NCBI RefSeq assembly: GCF_009857815.1 | Contig: NZ_WVVW01000017.1 | Span: 1 to 64,000, forward strand | Reading direction: 5' to 3' | DNA: 64,000 bases | Source of the DNA: Pseudomaricurvus sp. HS19 | Lineage (GTDB): Bacteria > Pseudomonadota > Gammaproteobacteria > Pseudomonadales > Cellvibrionaceae | Part shown: piece by piece, positions 35,679-44,470 of the stretch | Layout: each line of letters starts with the position of its first letter | Numbering within the stretch: position 1 is the first letter of the stretch | Position numbers and translations under genes: made by a program | The notes under the pieces: generated by a model | What the model saw: only the letters and a program-made list of their open reading frames with translations | What the model was told of the DNA's origin: nothing | Databases searched by the model: none

Positions 35679-36251
35679 ATGCACCCTATTGAGCGTCAGC
35701 TGTACCTTGATCACCTCCACATTACCCAGGTGTTGCGCTGTTTTGAACGGGCACTGGAAGGGTATCGCAACCAGCCCGACGGCGGCGGGCACCTGGCGCT
35801 GATACTGGATGTGCTGGATTACATTGAAGTCTACCCCCAGCGCTGGCACCACCCGGTGGAAGACCGTATTTACACGCTGTTGCTGCGGCGGGTGCCGACC
35901 CTGTCGGCGTTGGGTTTGTCGCTGATTGCAGAGCACAAGCGACTGGAACAACTGACCAACGAACTCAATCATCTGTTCAGTGCCATTGCCAACGATTCCA
36001 TGGTGCCCATGTCACATCTGATGCGTATATCGGGCGAATTTCTGGAAGAGCAGCTGGCCCATCTGGAGCGGGAAAATCGCCAGTTATTTCCGCTATTGGC
36101 TCGCACCCTTGGCGACCCGGACTGGCAGCAACTGGAGCGGGAGTGCGGCCTGTTGCAGGACCCGTTATTTGGCGATCGCCTGCGCCAGGATTATGAAAAT
36201 CTGCACGCCTCCATCCTCACCCTGGATCGCAATTTGAGTCTGACAGGTTGA
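35679..36251 (+). CDS. Hemerythrin-domain protein
   Basis: The 190-aa helical protein has a hemerythrin-like diiron ligand set: H14 (DHLH), H57 and E61 (HHPVED), H86 (EHKRLE), H128 and E132 (HLERE). The domain starts within ten residues of ATG 35679. Such proteins bind O2 or react with NO, or store/sense iron. Control by an oxygen-responsive FNR/Anr site directly upstream fits an oxygen or NO role under microaerobic conditions. An in-frame GTG at 35610 is rejected because it lies inside the promoter. Confidence 0.85.
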   Translation: MHPIERQLYLDHLHITQVLRCFERALEGYRNQPDGGGHLALILDVLDYIEVYPQRWHHPVEDRIYTLLLRRVPTLSALGLSLIAEHKRLEQLTNELNHLFSAIANDSMVPMSHLMRISGEFLEEQLAHLERENRQLFPLLARTLGDPDWQQLERECGLLQDPLFGDRLRQDYENLHASILTLDRNLSLTG

Positions 36252-36326
36252 AGATGTTTGCTCACTGCAAGGTTGTTTGTGGTGTAGCTTTCGTCTGCTT
36301 AACGCGGTGATGTTCACTGCCTGCGC

Positions 36327-36766
36327 TTTAATTCTCAAATCAGGCTGTTATACTGATTTGCAATTATCTCCCCATTCTGTTGTGAATTTTTACTGTTTTG
36401 GCGCTGAAAAAATGCCGGTACGGGAACCTGAACGGCGGAGAGGAATGCAGGATCATTGACGCCACACTGGTGGCGTATCTGTCACGGTAGCACGTAAAGC
36501 ATCGTCGTTCACCGGTCATAAAAATGCCTTTTGCAACGCATCGGGCAACGCAAAAACATTGCATTGATAAGCAATGGTATGAATAAACAGCGACTGTCAT
36601 CCGCAAGCCTGAGTGGCCACGGTTGTCAGTCGGCAGTAAGTCATTGGCCAGCTACAATTGAGTGAAACTGTGCGTCAACCCCGTTGGCGTATGGATTCCG
36701 GATCTGTCGATAACCAGAGGAGTCTGTTGACCTGAACCCCTGCAGGGTTCGGGCGGGCACAATGTT
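36327..36766 (+). promoter_or_regulatory. Promoter and long structured leader of the MFS gene
   Basis: TTTAAT (36327-36332), a 16-bp spacer and an extended -10 TGTTATACT (hexamer 36349-36354) form a good sigma-70 promoter about 410 nt before the MFS start. The leader contains three perfect hairpins: ACGCCAC/GTGGCGT (36459-36476), CATTGC/GCAATG (36557-36576) and GAACCC/GGGTTC (36734-36750). The last lies 16 nt before the start codon, which lacks a clear Shine-Dalgarno. I see no convincing gene in the 515-bp gap 36252-36766. Confidence 0.5.
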
Positions 36767-38137
36767 ATGGGACCGCTGATTGTACCGATTGGTGCGCTGT
36801 TATCCGGTGTGGCGCTGTTGCTCCTGGGTGTAGGGTTGCTCAACACCATCCTCGCCCTGCGCAGTGGTGTAGAGGGCTACAGTGACGCCATGCTGGGTCT
36901 CATTATGTCCAGCTACTTCGCCGGCTTCTTTGTGGGTACCTACCTGGCGCTGCCGCTGGTGCGACGGGTAGGGCATATCCGTGCCTTTGCCAGCTGCGCT
37001 TCCATTGTTTCCGTCTGTGTACTGCTGCACCAGCTGGTGATCGATCCCTATGCCTGGATGTTGTTCCGGGTACTTACCGGCACCTGCCTCGTCATTCTCT
37101 ACACCGTTATTGAAAGCTGGCTCAACGGGCAGACGCCCCCGGATAAGCGCGGCAAGGTGTTTGCCATCTACATGACCGTGAACCTCGCCGCCATGGCGGT
37201 GGCACAACAGTTGTTGCTGCTGGATCCCGGTATCACTTTCATTCTCTTCGCGTTGGCCAGCGTGCTGGTGAGCATCAGTCTGGTGCCTGTCACCTGGACA
37301 CGGTTGCAGCAACCGGTGGTGGGCCCTGTCTCCAGTATCAATCTGCGCCTGTTGGTGCAAAAGGCCCCGGTGGCTGTGGGTGGCGGGTTGTTGTCCGGTC
37401 TCTCCATGGGGGCGTTCTGGGGGCTGACGGCTGCCTACGGCTCGCGCATAGGCCTCAGTAATGCGATGGCGGCCAGTCTGGTGGCCTGCGGGATTGTGGG
37501 CGGGGCGCTGTTTCAATTTCCCATCGGGCGTTACTCCGATACGCACGATCGCCGTCAGGTGCTGATGTGGATCAGTGTGGTCGCCGCCGTGGCCAGCGTG
37601 CTGATGTTTTTCAGTGGCGCCAATCTCTGGTTGTTGTTCGGTTTGATGGCGGCCTATGGCGCCATGGCGTTTGCGGTCTACCCGGTGGCGGTGGCGCATC
37701 TGGTGGATCACCTGGAGCCAGAAGATATGCTCTCCGGTGGCAGCGGCCTGTTATTGATACACGGGGTTGGTGCCATGCTGGGGCCGTTGCTGGCGGGTCA
37801 GCTGATGGCCTGGACGAGCCCCTCCAGCCTGTTGCTTTACTGGGCCATTGTGCAGGGTGCGCTGGCACTGGTGGCGTGGATGTACCTGCAGGTGAGCCAG
37901 GCGGAGGATCCGCAGGAGCACGTTGCCGACTTTGTGCCCATGGTACGTACCACACCAGCGGCGCTGGAGATGCTGCCGGCCGACAGCCAAAGTGAAATGT
38001 TTGAAGAACAGGCGCCGGTGTGGGGCAGTGACCCCGCAGGGGCGGACAGCGAGATTGCGGATAGTGAATCCGCTGAAAACGGTGAGGCGTCCCAACGCTC
38101 TGCCGATGTTATAGATCTGCACGAGAACCGAGGTTGA
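36767..38137 (+). CDS. MFS transporter, YcaD-like
   Basis: The 456-aa inner-membrane protein has twelve hydrophobic helices in two halves. An ESWLNGQTPPDKRGK loop and FPIGRYSDTHDRRQV (motif-A-like, between helices 8 and 9) are typical of the YcaD subgroup. The last 65 residues are an acidic, presumably cytosolic tail (EIADSESAENGE). The substrate is unknown. ggpPS follows 126 bp downstream, so a link to compatible-solute or sugar export is possible but unproven. Confidence 0.9.
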   Translation: MGPLIVPIGALLSGVALLLLGVGLLNTILALRSGVEGYSDAMLGLIMSSYFAGFFVGTYLALPLVRRVGHIRAFASCASIVSVCVLLHQLVIDPYAWMLFRVLTGTCLVILYTVIESWLNGQTPPDKRGKVFAIYMTVNLAAMAVAQQLLLLDPGITFILFALASVLVSISLVPVTWTRLQQPVVGPVSSINLRLLVQKAPVAVGGGLLSGLSMGAFWGLTAAYGSRIGLSNAMAASLVACGIVGGALFQFPIGRYSDTHDRRQVLMWISVVAAVASVLMFFSGANLWLLFGLMAAYGAMAFAVYPVAVAHLVDHLEPEDMLSGGSGLLLIHGVGAMLGPLLAGQLMAWTSPSSLLLYWAIVQGALALVAWMYLQVSQAEDPQEHVADFVPMVRTTPAALEMLPADSQSEMFEEQAPVWGSDPAGADSEIADSESAENGEASQRSADVIDLHENRG

Positions 38138-38263
38138 ATTTGCTCTAACCCCAAGCCCTGCAACAACTTCCGCTGCGGCACATACAAAACCTACAACACC
38201 GCAACGCTATCGCTCAGAGAGAACGTGGATCTGGAAACCTGAATCCTACAGGAGGATAGTGTT

Positions 38264-40525
38264 ATGTTACTTGCGACCGATCTGGACGGAACCTTTCTTG
38301 CCGGAGAGTCTGCCAGACGTCACCAGCTGTACCAGCTGATTTCACTGCACCCGGATATCGATCTGGTGTTTGTCACGGGGCGGGGGCTGGAGTCGGTGCT
38401 GCCGCTGCTCTCCGATCCCACCATCCCCAGTCCCGACTACATCATCTGTGATGTGGGCGCGACCATCGTTGAAGGCGAGACCTTACAGCCATTACAGCCC
38501 CTGCAGGCCGAGATCGAACGCCACTGGCCGGGAGAACACCAGGTGCAGGCGGTGATGCGGGATTTTCAGGGCGTGGTGCGACAGGATGTGCCTCAGGAGC
38601 GGCGTTGCTCCTATTTCTGTGAGCCCGAAGCGGTTGCAGACCAGTTTCATCAGATTGCCGACGAACTCAATTGCGACCTGCTTTACTCGGCAGGGCGCTA
38701 CCTGGATTTCCTGCCCAGGGGGGTCAACAAGGGCAGCACCCTGCGTATGCTGATTGAGCACCTGGAGCTTGAAGAGGAGTCCGTACTGGTCGCTGGCGAC
38801 ACCCTTAACGACCTGGCTATGTACGAACAGGGTTTTCTCGGTGTTTGTGTGGGTAAGTCCGAAGGCGGATTGCTGGACAGCACTGGCGATATGGGCAACG
38901 TCTTTCATGCCAATGAGCCCGGCTGTGGCGGTATCCTCGAAGCGTTTACCTACTTCAACTTTCTCTCCCACAAGGGAATTGCCCACGAGACCCAAAGTAA
39001 CCACCCGCCAGGCCAATCGGATCTGGTGATTGTTTATCATCGGTTGCCGTTTGAGGAGTACCTGGACAATGGTGTGGTGAAAGAGCGTCCGCCGGGCTCA
39101 CCCAATGGCATTTTGCCGACCCTGCTCAGCTTCTTTGCCGATGGTAAAAAGGGATCCTGGATTGCCTGGTCAGTGTTCGATGAAAGTCATGATCAGTTCA
39201 AGCGTCGCAGCAAAGTGGATGCCGATCTCTATCCGAACCTCACAGCGGCAAAAATTTCCCTGAGCAAGGACGAGGTGGATATCTTCTACCGCAAGTTCTC
39301 CAAGGAAGCTTTCTGGCCGACGCTGCACACCTTCTGGCAGGAGGCGACCTTTCGTGAGGATCACTGGCAGGTATTCCTGCAGGTGAACCGTCGTTTTGCC
39401 GAGCAGGCAGCGGCAGAAGCCGCGGAGAACGCGGTGGTGTGGATTCACGATTACAACCTTTGGATGGTACCGGCGTTCCTGCGCGACATGCGCCCGGACC
39501 TTACTATCGCCTTTTTCCACCACACCTATTTCCCGTCGGCCGACGTGTTTAACGTGTTGCCCTGGCGACGGGATATTATCGGGAGTCTGTTGCAGTGCGA
39601 CCTGATCGGCTTTCACATCCCGCGCCAGTCGGAGAATTTTATTGACGTGGCGCAGGGGGTGGCACCGGTAAAGGTGTTGGAGAAAAGTACCTGCGCACCT
39701 CGCTTCCTCACCTACGGTTGTGCGGTAGGACTGGATGAGATGACCAGCCAGATTGAAGTGCACGGCCGCAAAATCCAGTTGAGCGCCATGCCGGTGGGGC
39801 TGGACCTGAGCCGGATACAGCGCGCACTGACCTTGCCCGAGACCGAGGTGCGGGCCCAGCAGCTGCGACAGGAGTTGAGTGACAACCGCGTTATCCTGTC
39901 GGTGGAGCGACTCGATTACACCAAGGGTATCCTGCCCAAGCTGGAGGCGTTTGAGTTACTGCTGTCGCGTCATCCGGAGCTGATTGGTGAAGTAACGCTG
40001 GTGACCATCTGTGTGCCTGCGGCGAAGGAGATGAGTGTCTACGACGAACTGCAGACCAACATCGAACGCACCGTCGGGCGTATCAACGGTCGCTTCGCCC
40101 GCGTTGGCTGGACACCGGTGCAGTTCTTCTTCCGCGCCTTCCCGTTCGAGGAGCTGGTGGCCTATTACGCCGTAGCGGACCTGATGTGGATTACACCACT
40201 GCGGGATGGACTGAACCTGGTGGCCAAGGAGTTTGTTGCCACCCAGGGACTGACCGGAGGCAATGGCGTGTTGGTGTTGTCGGAGTTTGCCGGTGCCGCG
40301 GCGGAGTTGCGCGGTGCGCTGCTCACCAACCCCCACGATCCACACGATCTGGTCAACACCTGTTTCCAGGCGTTAAGCATGGATTATGACGAGGCCAAGG
40401 GAAGACTGCGGGAAGCGTTTGATGTGGTGCGGCGCTACGACATCGACAGCTGGGGGCAGGAGTTCCTGCAGATGGTGGAAGCCTTCGGCAATAAGCCTGT
40501 GGAGATTGAGCACACCACCCATTGA
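38264..40525 (+). CDS. ggpPS: Bifunctional glucosylglycerol-phosphate phosphatase/synthase
   Basis: The enzyme makes the compatible solute glucosylglycerol from ADP-glucose and glycerol 3-phosphate, then dephosphorylates it. The 753-aa fusion has an N-terminal HAD phosphatase (DLDGT at D6/D8, FVTGRG, K156, GDTLND 178-183) and a C-terminal GT20 synthase from about 250 (HHTYFPSADVFNVLPWR; RLDYTKG at 549-555; TPLRDGLNLVAKEF). Fused GgpPS is known from Stenotrophomonas and some pseudomonads; trehalose-6-phosphate synthase is the main alternative. A strong ACAGGAGG precedes the ATG. Confidence 0.88.
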   Translation: MLLATDLDGTFLAGESARRHQLYQLISLHPDIDLVFVTGRGLESVLPLLSDPTIPSPDYIICDVGATIVEGETLQPLQPLQAEIERHWPGEHQVQAVMRDFQGVVRQDVPQERRCSYFCEPEAVADQFHQIADELNCDLLYSAGRYLDFLPRGVNKGSTLRMLIEHLELEEESVLVAGDTLNDLAMYEQGFLGVCVGKSEGGLLDSTGDMGNVFHANEPGCGGILEAFTYFNFLSHKGIAHETQSNHPPGQSDLVIVYHRLPFEEYLDNGVVKERPPGSPNGILPTLLSFFADGKKGSWIAWSVFDESHDQFKRRSKVDADLYPNLTAAKISLSKDEVDIFYRKFSKEAFWPTLHTFWQEATFREDHWQVFLQVNRRFAEQAAAEAAENAVVWIHDYNLWMVPAFLRDMRPDLTIAFFHHTYFPSADVFNVLPWRRDIIGSLLQCDLIGFHIPRQSENFIDVAQGVAPVKVLEKSTCAPRFLTYGCAVGLDEMTSQIEVHGRKIQLSAMPVGLDLSRIQRALTLPETEVRAQQLRQELSDNRVILSVERLDYTKGILPKLEAFELLLSRHPELIGEVTLVTICVPAAKEMSVYDELQTNIERTVGRINGRFARVGWTPVQFFFRAFPFEELVAYYAVADLMWITPLRDGLNLVAKEFVATQGLTGGNGVLVLSEFAGAAAELRGALLTNPHDPHDLVNTCFQALSMDYDEAKGRLREAFDVVRRYDIDSWGQEFLQMVEAFGNKPVEIEHTTH

Positions 40526-40544
40526 GTCTGGTCAGCCGTGTTGG

Positions 40545-40605
40545 CCGCTATCCTGCCAGGGGATGCCTGCCCGGGTGGTGTGGGTATCCCCTGGCAGGAT
40601 AGCGG
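40545..40605. repeat. Perfect 20-bp inverted repeat between convergent genes
   Basis: Positions 40545-40564 are the exact reverse complement of 40586-40605, with a 21-nt GC-rich loop. The element fills the gap between ggpPS (ends 40525) and the convergent DUF900 gene (ends 40614). No T-run follows on either strand, so it is not a standard intrinsic terminator, although it could still block transcription or stabilise both mRNAs. Confidence 0.9.
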
Positions 40606-40613
40606 GGGACGTA

Positions 40614-41789
40614 TCAGGTCAGCTTCCAGACGTTCAGACCATCGGCCTTGCGCCGGCGCCGGCGCAGGCTCTGGTCGTCTTCGGCAATGCAGTGCAGGGT
40701 CTGGTCGATGTCTTCGTTGACCGTGGCCCACAGGTAGTAGCTGTGCTCCACAAAGCCGGTGACTATGTTGGAGCAGTCGATCTGGTTGATCTTGTGGTGC
40801 AGGGCCTGTGGCCTTGAGGGGCCATCGTGGCCGAGGCGATCCGGGTTGCCCTTGGTGGCATCGGAAATTTTCAGCGCCGTATCCCCGCGGTTGGAATAGA
40901 TATAAACGTTGCGGCAGATCTCCGGCAGTCGCACCATGGGCTTGCCGTTTTCAAACACATTGTCATCCACGTCCGCCGCACACATAAAGATGTTTTCGAA
41001 CAGGCGCGGCAGGTGATTGCTGGTCAGGTGTTCCAGCAATTTATCCAGGCTGTTTTGCAGCACATAGTTACCCATGGAGTGGCAGAGCAGGTGCATGGAC
41101 TGCTTGCACAGCCGTTGCTCCTGTTTGCGGGCGTCCACACGCAGCTGGATCAGGAAGTCGCGCAGTTTGAGAATGGCGCGACCGACGGCCTCGCCGGAGC
41201 GGCGGGCATCCTTGCGATCCGAGGTGTAGGAGCGCCACGGAATCATCTTGCCGTCCGAAGGCCAGCTGAACAGGATCACCTTGACGCTTTTCTGTTTGTC
41301 GGGCACCGGGTTGGCCGGCATCTGCGACGGACGATTGAGCATTAACTCCAGCGCCAGTGCAGAGCCCACCGCCTCGCTCCAGGAGACGTTGAAACCGTGG
41401 ATGTAGACCAGCACATCGTTGGTCTCTTCCATGATCGCCTTGATTTCCCGAAACATGTCCGCCGAGGCGTTTTTCTGTTCGGTAACTTTTTTGTTGTCGG
41501 GGTTAGCCTGGGTGACGCTGTCGGGAAAGGCGGTAATGGCCGCTTTTTCAGCCGCCTTGCCCAGCAGTCCGGCAAGTTTTTCACCGTTGCCTGTGCGCCG
41601 CGGGTCTTTTTCTTCCGTCTGCGCCAGCAACTTTTTGACGTCGTCTGTATCCGCCTTGATGGTGAGTTTGCCGAAGCGCAGGTTGTCGTAACCATCACTG
41701 CTGAAGCCAGGGCCATAACCGCTGGGGTGCCAACGGTCTTTACCTTCATGGCCGCGGTTGGTTGCAAAATAGAGGGTGTACTGTGCCAT
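40614..41789 (-). CDS. Alpha/beta hydrolase, DUF900 family
   Basis: The 391-aa protein begins MAQYTLYFATNRGHEG, as in DUF900 proteins. It has an oxyanion-type VYIHGFNVSW and a nucleophile elbow CHSMGNYVL (serine in GHSxG-like context, with Cys replacing Gly). ADVDDNVFE and HSYYLWATVN could carry the acid and the histidine. No signal peptide is seen, so it is probably cytosolic. The substrate is unknown. AAGGAGG lies seven bases before the ATG. The C-terminus is unusually arginine-rich (RRRRRK). Confidence 0.82.
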   Translation of the reverse strand: MAQYTLYFATNRGHEGKDRWHPSGYGPGFSSDGYDNLRFGKLTIKADTDDVKKLLAQTEEKDPRRTGNGEKLAGLLGKAAEKAAITAFPDSVTQANPDNKKVTEQKNASADMFREIKAIMEETNDVLVYIHGFNVSWSEAVGSALALELMLNRPSQMPANPVPDKQKSVKVILFSWPSDGKMIPWRSYTSDRKDARRSGEAVGRAILKLRDFLIQLRVDARKQEQRLCKQSMHLLCHSMGNYVLQNSLDKLLEHLTSNHLPRLFENIFMCAADVDDNVFENGKPMVRLPEICRNVYIYSNRGDTALKISDATKGNPDRLGHDGPSRPQALHHKINQIDCSNIVTGFVEHSYYLWATVNEDIDQTLHCIAEDDQSLRRRRRKADGLNVWKLT

Positions 41790-41851
41790 CGTCTACCTCC
41801 TTGTAGGTGTGGGGCGCGAAATCCTTTCAGGCCCCCAGTATAGACGATCGA

Positions 41852-42358
41852 TCAGGCGTAGGGTTTGTATTCAATGGCGATGATGTCGTACTGGCGTTCG
41901 CCTTCGGGTGTCCGCAACAGGATTTCATCGTCCAGATACTTGCCCAGCAGCTGGCGGGCCAGCGGTGAGTCCACGCTGAGCTTGCCGGCTTTGACGTTGA
42001 ACTCATCGGGGCCGACGATCTGGTAGGTGGTTTCGTTGTCGTCCTCATCCACCAGCGTCACCCAGGCGCCGAAGAAGACCTTGTTGCGCTCATCGGGAAT
42101 GCGATCGACAACGGTGAGCTCTTCCAGTCGCTTGGAGAGAAAACGCACGCGACTGTCGATCTCCCGCAGTCGCCGTTTGCCGTAGATGTAGTCGCCGTTC
42201 TCCGAGCGGTCACCGTTTTTGGCCGCCTGATGTACAGCGTCGGTGACCTGCGGGCGCTCCACTTTCCACAGTTGGGTCAGCTCTTCCTGCAGGGCGCGGG
42301 CGCCGGCGGGAGTGATGTAGGCCGAGCCCCGTTGTCTCGGCGGACGCCAGCGACCCAT
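41852..42358 (-). CDS. greB: Transcript cleavage factor GreB
   Basis: GreB binds the RNA polymerase secondary channel and stimulates cleavage of backtracked RNA. The 168-aa protein has the coiled-coil hairpin tip GDRSENGDYIYGKRRLREID and the C-terminal FKBP-like domain, matching GreB length rather than GreA. Its ATG overlaps the S9 peptidase stop by one base (TGATG), so translation is coupled. Confidence 0.93.
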   Translation of the reverse strand: MGRWRPPRQRGSAYITPAGARALQEELTQLWKVERPQVTDAVHQAAKNGDRSENGDYIYGKRRLREIDSRVRFLSKRLEELTVVDRIPDERNKVFFGAWVTLVDEDDNETTYQIVGPDEFNVKAGKLSVDSPLARQLLGKYLDDEILLRTPEGERQYDIIAIEYKPYA

Positions 42359-44346
42359 CAGGATCTCTCCCCTTTGTTGAGGTGACGTACTGCCACGGGT
42401 TCGATGGTGTCATCTACCGCAAAGCCAAACACCTGCCCGTAAAAACTCCACTCCGCCTCCAGACTGCGTTGTATGGCGTCGGCGCCGCGGAAGCCGTGGC
42501 CCTCGCCGGCAAAGGGCACATAGGCTACCGGTATCTGCTTGCGGTCCAGTGCTGCCACCATGGCTTCGGCCTGGTTGGGGGGAACCACCTTGTCGTCCAG
42601 TCCCTGGAAGAAAATGACCGGGCAGTTCAGTTGCTCCGTGTGATGGATAGGGGAGCGCTGCTGGTAGATCACCTGCTGCTGAGGGTAGGGGCCAACCAGG
42701 GAGTCGAGGTAGCGGGATTCGAACTTGTGGGTATCCTGCGCCAGGGTCTCCAGGTCGCCGATGCCATAGAGGCTGGCACCGGCGTTGAACCGGTCACTGA
42801 AGGTGAGAGCGGCCAGTACGGTATAGCCGCCGGCGCTGGAGCCGCGGATGGCAATCCTGTCGGGAGCGGCCAGTCCCTGGTCAATCAGGTAGTCGGCGGC
42901 GGCACAGGCATCTTCCACATCGTGTAATCCCCAGGCACCGTTAAGTTGCTCGCGGTAGTGGCGGCCGTAACCGGTGCTGCCCCGGTAGTTAACATCCATC
43001 ACTGCGAAACCGCGACTGGTCCAGTACTGAATCTTCAGGTTGAGGCCGGTTTCCGCCGAGCCGGTGGGGCCGCCGTGACACATCACAATCAGTGGTGGCA
43101 GGGTGCCCTCCGGTGCACGGCAGTCCGGATTCACCGGCGGGTAATAGAAGCCGTGGGCCTCGGCGCCGACACCACTGTTAAAGGTGACCGGCTGGGCGCT
43201 GCTGATCCACTCTGCCGCCAGCGGTGTGGAGGAGGAGCGGGCGATGGTTTGCAATTGCTCGCCATCAAACCCCAGCAGTCGGGTGGCACTGGTGGGGCTG
43301 GCCGCCAGTAACAGGGCGCGACCGTTGTGGCAGCGGATCTGGCCGATATCGGTAAACGGGCTCTCCAGTGGTTGCAACTGGTTACTGCCCAGGTCCAGGG
43401 TGGCCAGCTGCCACTGGCCCTGCTGGGTAAAACAGCAGAGCAGCTCGGTGGCGGAGAGAAACCCGTAGGTGGACATACCGAACACCCACTGCGGGGTGGC
43501 GAACTCCGCAGGTCCGGGGGCGATGGCTTGCAGTGGCTGTTTGGGATGCTCGGGATCGCAGCGGTAGAGATTCCACCAGTCGTTGCGGTCCGATACCAGG
43601 TAAAGCTGGTTGTCCGGGCTCCACTGGGGCTGGAAGACGGATTCGGCACCAAAGCCGGCGATCAGCATGGGGGGCTGGGGGTTACCCGCCTCATCCAGTG
43701 GTGCCAGCCAGCACTGGCTGCTGTCCCAGGGCATGTGGGGGTGATCCCAGCTGAGCCAGCTCAGGTAACGGCCATTGGGGGAAACCCGGGGGTTGGAGAA
43801 GAAGTCGTGGCCACTGGCCAGCACCTCAACCTGAGGCTCTGCGCCGAGGGAGATGGCAACCAGTTCATTGGTCTCCTCTTTCGCGGTGCCCGCCAGTTTG
43901 GCGCGATGGTCTTCGCGCACCGCCAGCAAGCGCTGGCGTGGGGCGTCCAGCCACAGGTCGGCGTAGCGGTAGTCGCCGGCCGGGGTCAGTGGTCGGGGCT
44001 TACCATTGATAACTTCACCATTGATAACTTCGTAGAGCCGCTGGTCGATAGCATCAACGTAGAACAGGGCCTCGTCGGTGGCCAGGTAACTGGCGCCGCC
44101 ATATTCGTGGGCGCGGGTACGCACGCCGACAGAGATGGGCAGCGGTTCCTCAGGCTCGTTGGCACCCTGGGGCAGAAACATCAGCACACTGCGACCTTTC
44201 TCTTCCGGGCGCGACTCCACCCACCAGGCCCCTTTGCCGGTCAGCTGCGGCTCCCCCAGTTTGACACTCTGGCGGGTGAGCAGGGAGGCGTGAACGATAG
44301 ATGGCCAGCTGCCGTACGGAAGATCGGCGGTGGTGTTTGAATTCAT
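42358..44346 (-). CDS. S9 family prolyl oligopeptidase-like peptidase
   Basis: The 662-aa protein has an N-terminal beta-propeller-like half and a C-terminal alpha/beta hydrolase with catalytic S504 (GSSAGGY), D585 (QGLDDKVVP) and H617 (GEGHGF). NYRGSTGYG and CHGGPTGSAE are S9C-type oxyanion blocks. No signal peptide is evident, pointing to a cytosolic acylaminoacyl- or dipeptidyl-peptidase. The start at 44346 is preferred over a more upstream ATG in the same frame because homology begins there. It is divergent from tilS and co-transcribed with greB. Confidence 0.9.
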   Translation of the reverse strand: MNSNTTADLPYGSWPSIVHASLLTRQSVKLGEPQLTGKGAWWVESRPEEKGRSVLMFLPQGANEPEEPLPISVGVRTRAHEYGGASYLATDEALFYVDAIDQRLYEVINGEVINGKPRPLTPAGDYRYADLWLDAPRQRLLAVREDHRAKLAGTAKEETNELVAISLGAEPQVEVLASGHDFFSNPRVSPNGRYLSWLSWDHPHMPWDSSQCWLAPLDEAGNPQPPMLIAGFGAESVFQPQWSPDNQLYLVSDRNDWWNLYRCDPEHPKQPLQAIAPGPAEFATPQWVFGMSTYGFLSATELLCCFTQQGQWQLATLDLGSNQLQPLESPFTDIGQIRCHNGRALLLAASPTSATRLLGFDGEQLQTIARSSSTPLAAEWISSAQPVTFNSGVGAEAHGFYYPPVNPDCRAPEGTLPPLIVMCHGGPTGSAETGLNLKIQYWTSRGFAVMDVNYRGSTGYGRHYREQLNGAWGLHDVEDACAAADYLIDQGLAAPDRIAIRGSSAGGYTVLAALTFSDRFNAGASLYGIGDLETLAQDTHKFESRYLDSLVGPYPQQQVIYQQRSPIHHTEQLNCPVIFFQGLDDKVVPPNQAEAMVAALDRKQIPVAYVPFAGEGHGFRGADAIQRSLEAEWSFYGQVFGFAVDDTIEPVAVRHLNKGERS

Positions 44347-44470
44347 AATATGCGGCTTATTCTGATTGCAGTGCACTGAACGGGCTGTCAGGGCGGTTGA
44401 ATGTGGGGCCATTGTAGGTCAGCTGTTAGAATTGCCAAAACCCGGCCCCGGAGGCGAGTCACAAATCATT

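Noticed and set aside
36277-36459. 60-aa plus-strand frame in the MFS leader
   Set aside because: No ribosome-binding site or family pattern, and it crosses the predicted promoter.
38264-40525. Trehalose-6-phosphate synthase/phosphatase
   Set aside because: The order HAD phosphatase first, GT20 second, and the synthase blocks fit GgpPS better; OtsA-OtsB fusions usually have the phosphatase at the C-terminus. Not fully excluded without assay.
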